Shown here: positions 7,984-15,912 of the stretch, piece by piece
Numbering within the stretch: the stretch's first letter is position 1
Layout: each line of letters begins with the position of its first letter
Assembly: GCA_020636215.1 (NCBI GenBank)
Contig: JACJYG010000014.1
Coordinates: forward strand, 1 to 64,000
Length of the DNA stretch: 64,000 nucleotides
DNA from: Lewinellaceae bacterium
Lineage (GTDB): Bacteria; Bacteroidota; Bacteroidia; Chitinophagales; Saprospiraceae
Direction of reading: 5' to 3'
Made by a program: the position numbers and the translations under genes
Notes under the pieces: generated by a model
Database searches by the model: none
What the model saw: the letters and a program-made list of their open reading frames with translations, nothing else
What the model was told of the DNA's origin: nothing

Positions 7984-9834
7984 TCACCGCAGCATCTTCG
8001 ACGCGCCACTCTTATCCACAAAAAACAAACCGTCAAATTGATACGGAACGGCCATTACAGCACCGTAGTCAAAATCGGCAGCGGCGTAGCCGACAAAACG
8101 GACCGGCCGAGGCTGCAGCAGCCAGCCGTTGTCCTCTAGGGCCAGCGCCGGGGCCAGGTTCAGGAACAAGGCGTTTACTCCCGCTTCCTGCGCCAGCCGG
8201 TGCAGGGCTTCGTCGAAGCTGCCCCGGGGAGCCGTCATGGCGTCTACGGGCACGACGGTATGGTTGTAAAAACTGATGGTAGCGCTGTACTGCCCCTCGT
8301 AGGTAAATAGGCCGAAGGCCCGGTAATCGGTTCCGTATAGTTTGGAAAGGTAACGGCCCATGCCATTGCCGCCGAAATAGTTGAGCCGGTTATCGGGCGC
8401 ATCGCCCCGGGCAATGTGGGAATCGTGGGCCCAGACGAGGATACGCACGCCGGGCTCGCGCATAGACTGTATCCAACGGATGTTCTCGGCCATAAACGTA
8501 TCCCGCCGGCTCACCGTCTGATCGTAAGCAATATCAGCAGCCTGGAAGGCCACCCGGGCATTCTGAAGCGCCCAGGCCACCCGCTTCTTATCCGCTGTGG
8601 TAAGTGCTCGTTGCATCCAGGCTTGCTCGTGGCCGGACATCAGCGCGAGCACTTGTTCTGCATTTTCCTTCCATACCGCCCGCACGCTGTCGGCGGCCTG
8701 TGGGTAGTATTGCGCCCGCCAGGCTTCCCGGTATGGATGCTGCAGGCTGTCTACGAGTGGGCGCAGGCCTGGGGCCCACCCGGCGAGGAAGTGAGAGAGG
8801 CTGTCCATGGGCAGGCTGGGGTCCTGCAGGTCGAAGCCGACGAATTCTACTTTGCTGGCTGGGTGTTGAAGGTTGTAGGCGCGCAGCCACTCGATGAGTT
8901 CCAGCATTTCGGCTGTATTCCAAACCTTGAACATCGCCTTGATCACTTCGGTAGCCTTGCCTTTCCCATCACACACGTAGCGGTTTACTTTTTCCACCTC
9001 CAGTTGGTTGGCCTCGATGGCGAATACCCGCACATTCAATTCCTGTACAGCGTATTGCAGCAGGCGGTGTTTGAGTTGGAAGAATTCGCTTGTCCCATGG
9101 GTTGATTCTCCAAGGGCAATGACCCTGGCGTCGCCGATGGCTTGCCGGAAGGGCTCCAGGCTGCTAAAATCGGGCGTTTCGCCCATCTTCACCGGCTGGA
9201 AACTACCAATAGAGGAACTATTGGCCTGGACCCATTCCAATTGTTCTCTACTGAAATCATCCGCCACTTCCACACTGTTTTTTTCCTTCCCATTTACCGA
9301 AAGTTGGAAGCCGTCGAACCAGGCGTCGCCACCGCCACTATTGCTCAGAATAAGGAAGAAGGAATGGGCGGGGCTGCTTTCTGAAAATTCCAGTTCAAAG
9401 GGCTGCCAGCCGGCAACCCCCTTGAATGCTTCGCTTCTGGCTTCGCTGATCAGGCCATTGTCGCCGTAGGCGGACAAACTGAGTTGGGCAAAGCCGTCGG
9501 CTTTGTTTGTTTTCACCCAACCACTGAGGGTGATCTTCTGGCCGGCCAGTTCGTAGGGGGAGAGCCAGTAGCCCATGCTTTGCTCGCCTTCGCCCTCGTT
9601 GGAAAAGCGCAGGCTATATTGGCCACGGAAGGTATCCGTACTGTCGAGGGAAGCGGTGCAGCCTTCGGGCCGCATAAACACCGCCCAACCCCAGGGGCGG
9701 GCCATTCCTTCTACGCTCAGGCGTTCAAAATCGAGGTTTAGCGGCTGCTGCGCCAGGGCGCTTATTCCGGATAAAACAGAAAACAAGAGGGCAAAGATGG
9801 CGGGTAAAATGGGCTTTAGCATACGGTTTTTCAT
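7984..9834 (-). CDS. Erythromycin esterase-like hydrolase with N-terminal sandwich domain
   Basis: 616 residues from the ATG of MKNRMLKPILPAIFALLFSV, a Sec signal ending ALAQ; a TTG 24 bases upstream is less likely. Residues about 30-185 look like a carbohydrate-binding-type beta-sandwich (LNLDFERL...GGGDAWFDGFQLSVNG). The erythromycin-esterase fold follows: VIALGESTHGTSEFFQLKHR (about 238-257) with the Glu and His that activate water in EreA/EreB, then AIEANQLEVEKVNRYV, FVGFDLQ and WAHDSHIARGD. Exported Ere homologues in Bacteroidota are common and most are not known to act on macrolides, so the substrate is open. Converges with the receptor gene. Confidence 0.9.
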   Translation of the reverse strand: MKNRMLKPILPAIFALLFSVLSGISALAQQPLNLDFERLSVEGMARPWGWAVFMRPEGCTASLDSTDTFRGQYSLRFSNEGEGEQSMGYWLSPYELAGQKITLSGWVKTNKADGFAQLSLSAYGDNGLISEARSEAFKGVAGWQPFELEFSESSPAHSFFLILSNSGGGDAWFDGFQLSVNGKEKNSVEVADDFSREQLEWVQANSSSIGSFQPVKMGETPDFSSLEPFRQAIGDARVIALGESTHGTSEFFQLKHRLLQYAVQELNVRVFAIEANQLEVEKVNRYVCDGKGKATEVIKAMFKVWNTAEMLELIEWLRAYNLQHPASKVEFVGFDLQDPSLPMDSLSHFLAGWAPGLRPLVDSLQHPYREAWRAQYYPQAADSVRAVWKENAEQVLALMSGHEQAWMQRALTTADKKRVAWALQNARVAFQAADIAYDQTVSRRDTFMAENIRWIQSMREPGVRILVWAHDSHIARGDAPDNRLNYFGGNGMGRYLSKLYGTDYRAFGLFTYEGQYSATISFYNHTVVPVDAMTAPRGSFDEALHRLAQEAGVNALFLNLAPALALEDNGWLLQPRPVRFVGYAAADFDYGAVMAVPYQFDGLFFVDKSGASKMLR

Positions 9835-9962
9835 ATATAGATGAAGAAAACGGTGCAAAGCCCCTATCTGGTATGGTATTATGGAATGTCGATCCAGGGC
9901 TACATCCTGGCTTTAGACTCATTTAGGAATTTTAGAGATGTTGGGAGTAGTTTTCCGGTAGT

Positions 9963-9994
9963 GTTAAAAAGCAGGGTTACCGTTGCTTTTTAAC
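9963..9994. promoter_or_regulatory. Perfect 11-bp inverted repeat between divergent genes
   Basis: GTTAAAAAGCA, a 10-base spacer, then TGCTTTTTAAC. It lies 129 bases before the esterase gene start and 39 bases before the T9SS protein gene start. It could be an operator or an RNA hairpin in either leader. Confidence 0.4.
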
Positions 9995-10033
9995 AAAGTA
10001 TGCCTAGCTTTAGAGTAATTTAAATAACAGAAT

Positions 10034-10810
10034 ATGAAAAAATATATACTTCCATTAGTTGTTCTTTTAGGCTTGTCATTGCCCAATCTTTCAACTGCTC
10101 AAACCGCCGGGACTTTATCTTTTACTTTTACTCCAGTTGCCCATTCCGGGAGCTGGGGTTCAAAACATGTATTAGCGGTATGGATTCAAAATAGCGCCAA
10201 CGGTTTTATCAGAACCAAATTCAGATATTGGGGTAATGGTACAAATGATCATTTACCTAACTGGAAAGCCAATTCCAATCAAAATGTAGTAGACGCCATT
10301 ACCGGGGCAACGCTCACCACTTATGCAACTAAATCATTGACCTGGGATGGAACGGATTTAAGCGGAACGCTTTTGCCGGATGGCGATTACAAAATTACTA
10401 TTGAAGAATGCTGGTCTCATGGCTCCAGCAAAGTGACAAAATCTTTCCCTTTTACCAAGAGCGGGACAGCGGCTCATCTAACGCCTGCCGATGACGCTAA
10501 TTTTACGGACGTTGTAATAGATTGGGTTCCTTCGATTACAGGAACCGAGTTTGTTGGAATTTCAAACACATTTTCTGTTTTCCCTAATCCAACTCATGAT
10601 AAAATAAATATCGATTTTAAAGCAAACGCTCAAGCTTGCAATATTTATATTGTAAATACTTTAGGTCAGGAAGTTTATTGTGAAAAAGAGAATAGAATTT
10701 ATTCAGGAGTTAAAAGTATCGACTTAAGCACTTTTGAAAATGGAATATATTTTGTCAATGTTGAAATGAATTCGAAATTATTCACAAAAAAAATAGTGCT
10801 GTTTAAATAG
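10034..10810 (+). CDS. T9SS-sorted secreted protein with DUF2271-like domain
   Basis: 258 residues. Signal MKKYILPLVVLLGLSLPNLS...AQ; then residues about 25-165 resemble DUF2271/FlgD-Ig-like beta-sandwiches (TLTTYATKSLTWDGTDLSGT, LLPDGDYKITIEECW). Residues about 180-258 form a type IX secretion C-terminal domain: FSVFPNPTHDKINI, IYIVNTLGQEVY, then FENGIYFVNVEMN and KKIVLFK. The protein should cross the outer membrane by the type IX system and be released or anchored after removal of the tail. Biological role unknown. Lower GC than its neighbours. Confidence 0.87.
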   Translation: MKKYILPLVVLLGLSLPNLSTAQTAGTLSFTFTPVAHSGSWGSKHVLAVWIQNSANGFIRTKFRYWGNGTNDHLPNWKANSNQNVVDAITGATLTTYATKSLTWDGTDLSGTLLPDGDYKITIEECWSHGSSKVTKSFPFTKSGTAAHLTPADDANFTDVVIDWVPSITGTEFVGISNTFSVFPNPTHDKINIDFKANAQACNIYIVNTLGQEVYCEKENRIYSGVKSIDLSTFENGIYFVNVEMNSKLFTKKIVLFK

Positions 10811-11429
10811 TACCCGTCCAGTGCGGCTAGGGCCTGCCTAATGTAAACCGCAGAAAAAGTTGAAGGGAATAATTATTCACCCTCGGTGGTGCTGCGGCTC
10901 AAGAATCAATAAAAAAACGTTCGTGAGGGACTGTGTCCCGATACGGCTAAACCTGCAAATCTCTGACTTGCGAATTGCTGGCCTGCCTATCCACGTCAGT
11001 CGGTAGTGCCGTGGGTTAAGAATTAATAAAATCCGAGGGAAGGGGTCTGGGTTTTTCTCAGATAAGTCAGGGCACAGTGGCAGCCTTCGCCAAAGGCTAC
11101 GGCTGCCGGGGAGAAACTGTACCCTGACATCCACTGGCCGCCCGGCTCTCAGGGTGTAATTTCCTATTACGCCCTGAGTTCTCGAGGCTCTATGGCAAGC
11201 TTGGAAAAAGAAAATATTGATTTTTTCCCCGCAGCACTAGAGACTGGCTCGTTATTCCGCATCGAGACAGACCCTGTCCGCCGAAGCCAGGCGAAGGCGG
11301 AGTCTCTAGCGAACGGAAGTGTTTTTACCAATATTGCGTCCCGCTGGGACGCAGAAATGAGCTGCCATTTTTAAACGCGATTGCCCTGGCATGATGAATA
11401 GTTACAAACGAAAAATAAATAAGAATAAT
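10811..11429. other. Gene-free spacer with three hairpins
   Basis: No gene supported. 11148-11178 is a 13-bp stem (one G-T pair) with loop TTCCT, a possible terminator without a U-tract. 11237-11245 (CTAGAGACT) and 11301-11309 (AGTCTCTAG) form a perfect inverted repeat. Next to its right arm, 11277-11301 is a GC-rich palindrome of the TCCGCCGAAGC...GCGAAGGCGGA type that recurs elsewhere in the window. 11371-11388 is a single copy of the repeat seen twice at 12637-12774. Confidence 0.5.
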
Positions 11430-12581
11430 TTATACGCTAATCTGGTGATCCATGCTTCCTTTCTGCCGGTTGATCAGCGGATAGGCATATTTCCTCAGCA
11501 GGATCTCCCGGGCTTTGGGAGGATGCCCCTTGCAAAGCTTGTCCAGGTAGGCCAGAAAAGCTTCCTTTTTCTCTTTGCTGTAATGATCCTTCCACTGATC
11601 CGTAGCATGTAGCAGGTCGAAGGCGGCGTAGTTGTTGTCGAACAGGCGGTAGGAGCGGTAAATGGAGCGGTCGATCATGGCGGCCAAGGCAGTGGCCTTG
11701 TCATTGACATTGCCGATAGGGCCCAGCTGATTGATCTCTTCCTGCAGCTCCGGCTGTATGCTGAGGTGCACCCGGCCTTTGTATCCGGTAATTCCGGTTT
11801 CGATATTCAGATAATCTTCGTTTTCTTTTTTTTCGTATTTCCGGCCTTCCGCTTTGGCCAGCAATTCTCTTAGTTTGAACCGGTCGCAGGGGTCGTACTC
11901 ATAGGAGAGGGACATGGGGCGGATGTGCAGGGCCTGGAAGCCTTCCTCAAAGCTTCCTTCATGGCTCATGTTGAGCATTTTGAGCAGGCCCTGCTGGGTG
12001 GTGTCGTTGTTGTCCTTGGCCCTGCCTTCCGACTGGGCCAGCCAGATGGAAGTTTTGTTGTTCGCGACCCGGTCCCGGATATAGGCGGAGAGGAGCCGGG
12101 AATGCCGGTACATTTCCCGCGGTGGAGCATTCCGTACGACGGTAAATATCTTATTGAGCCGGGTGATGGCGCGGATCAAACCCGATTTCAGCAGGTTGTC
12201 GCCAATAGCGATCTCGGCGGTAGGCAGGCCGTGATCATTCAGGAGCACGTTCAGTATGGCGGAGTCGAGGATAATGTCCCGGTGGTTGGAAATGTAGAGG
12301 TGCGCCTGTCCGGGCTCCAGTGTTTCGATGCCGGAGCTGGTGAGCTCATCGATGGTTTGCCGAAAGAAATGCTCCAGCCAGGGTTTGACTACCCTATGCT
12401 GAAAATCCCGGATGGAGCCGATGCTGTTCAGGAGTTGCATCAGGCTTTCCTGCGATGCCTCCGCATCTACAAAGCGCAGCATATTCAGGAATGACTGATG
12501 CTGTTGGAGTGCATCGAGCACCGCCCGTATGTCTTTGTCCTGGTATGGCGCGAGGCTTTCAAGGTCCAAATGTTCATCCAT
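11430..12581 (-). CDS. Membrane glycerolipid acyltransferase (PlsB/PlsC superfamily)
   Basis: 383 residues from the ATG MDEHLDLESL. The acyltransferase block I appears as LYISNHRDIILDSAIL (about residues 98-113): His and Asp of the H(X)4D catalytic box with one extra residue of spacing, as I recall for this Bacteroidota branch. Next come NLLKSGLIRAITRLNKIFTV and IWLAQSEGRAKD (an acceptor-site block with Glu-Gly) and later IRPMSLSYEYDPCD. It probably transfers an acyl chain to glycerol-3-phosphate, lyso-PA or another lysolipid at the inner membrane. It lies beyond the distal end of the permease operon but separate promoters may apply. Confidence 0.85.
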   Translation of the reverse strand: MDEHLDLESLAPYQDKDIRAVLDALQQHQSFLNMLRFVDAEASQESLMQLLNSIGSIRDFQHRVVKPWLEHFFRQTIDELTSSGIETLEPGQAHLYISNHRDIILDSAILNVLLNDHGLPTAEIAIGDNLLKSGLIRAITRLNKIFTVVRNAPPREMYRHSRLLSAYIRDRVANNKTSIWLAQSEGRAKDNNDTTQQGLLKMLNMSHEGSFEEGFQALHIRPMSLSYEYDPCDRFKLRELLAKAEGRKYEKKENEDYLNIETGITGYKGRVHLSIQPELQEEINQLGPIGNVNDKATALAAMIDRSIYRSYRLFDNNYAAFDLLHATDQWKDHYSKEKKEAFLAYLDKLCKGHPPKAREILLRKYAYPLINRQKGSMDHQISV

Positions 12582-12636
12582 AAGGGGTAAAGATACCAAA
12601 TAGCAGAAACAATTTTGGCTGAACCGGCGGAAGCAT

Positions 12637-12774
12637 CAGGGCAATCGCATTTAACTATTTTTGGATCAGATGCCTGCCTGGTTAAGTCGTCAGACGACTG
12701 CCTGGGTTGGTAGGACAGAATGCGTCCAGGATTCATAATCCTGCTGCCGGTTTGTTTTAAATGCGGTTGCCCTG
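12637..12774. repeat. Small element with 18-bp inverted ends
   Basis: Left arm CAGGGCAATCGCATTTAA (12637-12654) pairs with TTAAATGCGGTTGCCCTG (12757-12774), 17 of 18 matching. A lone copy TTAAACGCGATTGCCCTG stands at 11371. Inside, AGTCGTC-A-GACGACT (12685-12699) is a tight hairpin. The right part overlaps the 3' end of the short ORF next to it, which suggests insertion into that gene's tail. Confidence 0.5.
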
Positions 12775-13256
12775 GCGGAAGCCTCACCGGCCGGTAACAG
12801 GCTGCGGAAGGTTAGGGAAAAGGCGCCGGGTGCGTTCGAACTGATCGTTACCTGCTGCAACTCAGCCATTCCCCTTACGCGCTCCGAAACGCCTTCACCG
12901 GATTGGCCGGGGCCGTCGGCAGGCGCTGCAAAGCCATCTTCAGCAAAGCCAGCTGGAAGCGATGCAGGAATATAGCTTTTCCAGGCCTTTGCTGCTAAAC
13001 CAAATCCCCGGACAGCCGTGGCGGCCAACAGTGGTTTCAGGGCATCATACAAACTGGAATAGAGGAATTCCTTTGCCAGGCTAACCACCGCCCCCGGAAT
13101 GTCGTCAGGCCAGGCCCGCCAGTTGCCGCTCTGCCAGGCTGTGAACAAGGTGAGGCCGATGAGCAGGGCGGAGGCCAGAACCAGGGCCGGCTCCGGCAAG
13201 CCGGCCTGGGCTCTCAGGAATTGCAGCAGGGTGATTTCAAAACGCTTCCTTGTCAT
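12690..13256 (-). pseudogene. Short ORF behind a sigma-54 promoter, possible decayed permease
   Basis: The open frame gives 188 residues: MTRKRFEITLLQFLRAQAGL, one hydrophobic helix (about 25-42, VLASALLIGLTLFTAW), then low-complexity Ala/Gly-rich sequence with no family match. In another frame of the same strand, about 12880-12960, it reads ...PANPVKAFRSA-stop, very like the ANPVxSLRxE end of the seven permeases upstream. The tail also overlaps a small inverted-repeat element. I read it as a truncated or frameshifted relic of a permease or accessory gene, but a real small membrane protein cannot be excluded because a sigma-54-type promoter sits 45 bases upstream. Confidence 0.45.
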
Positions 13257-13300
13257 ATCCAGTACGGGTGTTTTTGGTACATCTTTGTGCTTACTGAAAA

Positions 13301-13316
13301 TACAACACCCGTGCCA
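13301..13316 (-). promoter_or_regulatory. Sigma-54-type promoter, TGGCAC-N5-TTGTA
   Basis: On the minus strand TGGCACGGGTGTTGTA matches the -24/-12 consensus TGGCACG-N4-TTGCW with one change in the -12 element. The ATG of the short ORF lies about 45 bases downstream. Spacing and -24 element are identical to the promoter at 34391-34406. Confidence 0.6.
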
Positions 13317-13381
13317 GTTAGTTAAATCTTTGTTTTACAGTCATTTATGTCGGTCGAATAGTGTAAACACCGCAAGAAAAG

Positions 13382-13397
13382 TGTCCGAAACCGAACA
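13382..13397. promoter_or_regulatory. Upstream activator palindrome, copy 2
   Basis: TGTCCGAAACCGAACA, imperfect inverted repeat; 12 of 16 bases match the perfect palindrome at 34461 and both are preceded by AAAAG. Its centre is about 76 bases upstream of the centre of the -24 element, about one helical turn more than at the other site. Probable binding site of an NtrC-type activator. Confidence 0.5.
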
Positions 13398-13436
13398 GCG
13401 GTTGTCCGGAAATGGGCCTGAATCGGCCAGCCGGGC

Positions 13437-15806
13437 TTACTCCACCCGCAGGCTGTCGGCAGGAGCGGCCTTCGCCAGCTGGTAAGTCTGTCCACCAACC
13501 GCCAGGGCTGCCGCGAAGAAGGCCAGCAGGTTGGCCAATAGATAAGGGGTGAAACCCAGGTTCATTGCGCCGGTAAATTCGTCTACGGAATTCACCAAAA
13601 GCTGGATGCCCAGGTAACATAGTGTGGTTGCGATGAGGCAGGCCGCTCCCAACATAAGGAGGAAGCCCCGGTTAACGAGAAGGATGATGTTTCGGGTGGA
13701 AGCGCCCAGCACTTTACGGATGCTAATTTCCTTGAGGCGGCTGGCGTAATTTTGGGAAGCGAGGCCGAACAATCCCATACAAGCGATGAGTAGGGCTAGC
13801 CCGGCGAGATAGCTAAAAGCGGTAGAGACGCTTCCATAGCTTTCATAGAAACTGTCAAAAACGGCATCCTGGTGGAAATAATTGAAGGGGAGTTCCGGAT
13901 AAAGCCGTTTCCAGGCCGTTTCCATACCTGTTTCTACCTGTTTGCCAACCCCCGGTTCATGTCGGATGGCCAGATAGGCAAATGCCTTTTCATCAGCATG
14001 GTTGAAAATTACCGGGCGGGTAGCTCCTGAACCCATGATTTTGAAATCTTCTGCCACTCCCACCACCGTGTAGGCCTTTCCTTCCGAACGGATTTCCTGC
14101 CCGATGGCGTCCTTCCATTGCCGCTCTTTTACAAATGTCTCATTGACCACTACCTCTCTTTTGTTTTCCTCTTGACGCAGCGGGTCAAAGAAGCGCCCTG
14201 CCATCAAACGAAGCCCCAGGGCCTCGAAGTAACCTGCACCTACGTCATAGTGCATGACTTCATATTGCTCGTTGCCAATAAAAACACTTGTCCTCAATAC
14301 TGACTCCCCGATGTGGGTGGCCGCTCCGGCAACACCGAGGGTAAAGGGCATGTGCTCAGCGGCATTTTTCAACTTGGCATATTGCCCCGCCTCATCGAGC
14401 CGGACCACCAACGCCTGCTCCGGCTGGTAACCCCAGGGCTGGCCCTGCCAGTAACGTCCTGCGGTGATCAGCACCATGCCAATAATTACGGTGCTGAAGG
14501 CCAGCACAAACTGTAGCGCCAGCAACAGCTGTGTCAGCCCTTTTTTCTCTCCAAGTTGTTGCCTGCCCCTGAAAATGGCCACCGGCTCGAAGGAACTAAC
14601 GTAAAAAGCCGGATAGGCCCCCGACGCTACTCCCGTAAAGGCCAGCAAGCCGGCCAGGAATACCCAAAGCCAAAGGTTATCATTTAAGGAAGGCGAAATT
14701 TGCATGACCATTATAGAATTGAGCAGGGGAGCAAAGGCCACCTGAGTCAAAACGACACCCAAGGCAAGGGCCAGGAAACACAACAGAATATTTTCCGAGA
14801 GGAATTGCCATACTAGTTGCATTTTTCTGCCCCCAATCGCTTTGCGCAGGCCAATTTCCTTGAGCCTTTTGCCAGCTAAGCCCAGTGAAATGTTGATGTA
14901 GTTGAAACAGGATAGCGCCATCATCAACAACGCCATGAGAGAGAACATCAGGGTGAGTAAAGGATGGGCTGCTTCGGCTGGCCTTTGGTAAACCTTGTAT
15001 GCCTCAGGGTTGGGGTGGCGAAGGTTGTCAAACTGGAACCGCTTGACCTTCATATCTTCGTTGGCGGCATTTTGCAGCGCCACGTATGGTTCCATGTTTT
15101 TTTGTAAATATCCAATATCTTCCGGCCGGTGAAGTTGCACAAAAGTACCCCAGGTGTGAGTTGCCCAGTCTGTAAGGCCTTCCGTTCCAATAGCTTTCAG
15201 GCTGTTGAACCCGGCCAGAATATCAAAACGGAAGCCAGCGTTATGGGGGAAGGGCTCTGCCACCCCTTTCACTGTGAATACCTTCCTCACCTGGTTAACA
15301 AAAGCGATGGTGAGTTCTTTGCCCAGCGCGTCCTCCCCTTTGAAATATTTTTCGGCAGCCTCGGTGCTCAAGATAATGGCGTCCGGTTCGGACAGGGCGC
15401 CAGGATCGCCAGATGCTAAGGGGAAGGTGAACATATCGAAGAACCCCGGGTCAGCAAAATAAACTGCTTCTTCGAACACCCTGTCTCCCAGGTAGGCTTT
15501 GCCGCCTAAAACCTCCACGCGCACGACTCGCTCTACCTGTGGGAAGTCGGTAGCGAGGGCCTCGGCCAGGGGCATGGGGGCGGTACCCCAGGCCTCTTCG
15601 GCTTCATTATTTTCCGTCACATACTCCACTATAAAGATCTGGCCGCCATTGAGGTGGAAACGGTCGATCGTCCAGTAGTTTTGTAAAAACAAAAAGGCTG
15701 TGATACAGCATCCGATGGCTATGGACAAGCCGAATATATTAATGCCGCTAACCAGCTTATTGGCCAGCAGATTTCGTAACGCAAGTTTGAAATAGTTTTG
15801 AAGCAT
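13437..15806 (-). CDS. MacB/FtsX-type ABC permease, paralogue 7 (operon-distal)
   Basis: 789 residues. Layout: TM1 (about 20-42), periplasmic MacB_PCD-like domain, FtsX domain 1 with three TMs and cytosolic motif EIGLRKAIGGRKMQLVWQF, a fifth TM near 430, a second periplasmic domain, and FtsX domain 2 with EISIRKVLGASTRNIILLV. It lacks its own ATPase domain and must use one encoded elsewhere, presumably the operon's two. Its C-terminus (AKAAPADSLRVE) and last TM loop are the most divergent of the seven. It is the last gene of the array, so it may be the oldest copy or under relaxed constraint. Confidence 0.93.
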   Translation of the reverse strand: MLQNYFKLALRNLLANKLVSGINIFGLSIAIGCCITAFLFLQNYWTIDRFHLNGGQIFIVEYVTENNEAEEAWGTAPMPLAEALATDFPQVERVVRVEVLGGKAYLGDRVFEEAVYFADPGFFDMFTFPLASGDPGALSEPDAIILSTEAAEKYFKGEDALGKELTIAFVNQVRKVFTVKGVAEPFPHNAGFRFDILAGFNSLKAIGTEGLTDWATHTWGTFVQLHRPEDIGYLQKNMEPYVALQNAANEDMKVKRFQFDNLRHPNPEAYKVYQRPAEAAHPLLTLMFSLMALLMMALSCFNYINISLGLAGKRLKEIGLRKAIGGRKMQLVWQFLSENILLCFLALALGVVLTQVAFAPLLNSIMVMQISPSLNDNLWLWVFLAGLLAFTGVASGAYPAFYVSSFEPVAIFRGRQQLGEKKGLTQLLLALQFVLAFSTVIIGMVLITAGRYWQGQPWGYQPEQALVVRLDEAGQYAKLKNAAEHMPFTLGVAGAATHIGESVLRTSVFIGNEQYEVMHYDVGAGYFEALGLRLMAGRFFDPLRQEENKREVVVNETFVKERQWKDAIGQEIRSEGKAYTVVGVAEDFKIMGSGATRPVIFNHADEKAFAYLAIRHEPGVGKQVETGMETAWKRLYPELPFNYFHQDAVFDSFYESYGSVSTAFSYLAGLALLIACMGLFGLASQNYASRLKEISIRKVLGASTRNIILLVNRGFLLMLGAACLIATTLCYLGIQLLVNSVDEFTGAMNLGFTPYLLANLLAFFAAALAVGGQTYQLAKAAPADSLRVE

Positions 15807-15883
15807 GGTGCTGATTTTTTAGCTTTTCCAGCTTGTCTTGATATGTTGTTGGCGAATAGGTGGCCGCCTCGAAAACCATTCAG

Positions 15884-15910
15884 TTTTTAACCGGCTCATT
15901 AGAGACGGTC
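15884..15910. repeat. 27-bp 3'-flank repeat, copy A
   Basis: Identical to 23462-23488 and near-identical to 28893-28919. Each copy lies 1-2 bases past the stop codon of a permease gene. It contains CCGGCTCATTAGAGACGG. Best read as flank carried along when the permease units were duplicated. Confidence 0.6.
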
Positions 15911-15912
15911 TA

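Noticed and set aside
8416..9105. 229-codon plus-strand open frame over the esterase gene
   Set aside because: Shadow of the minus-strand gene, which has signal peptide and catalytic motifs.
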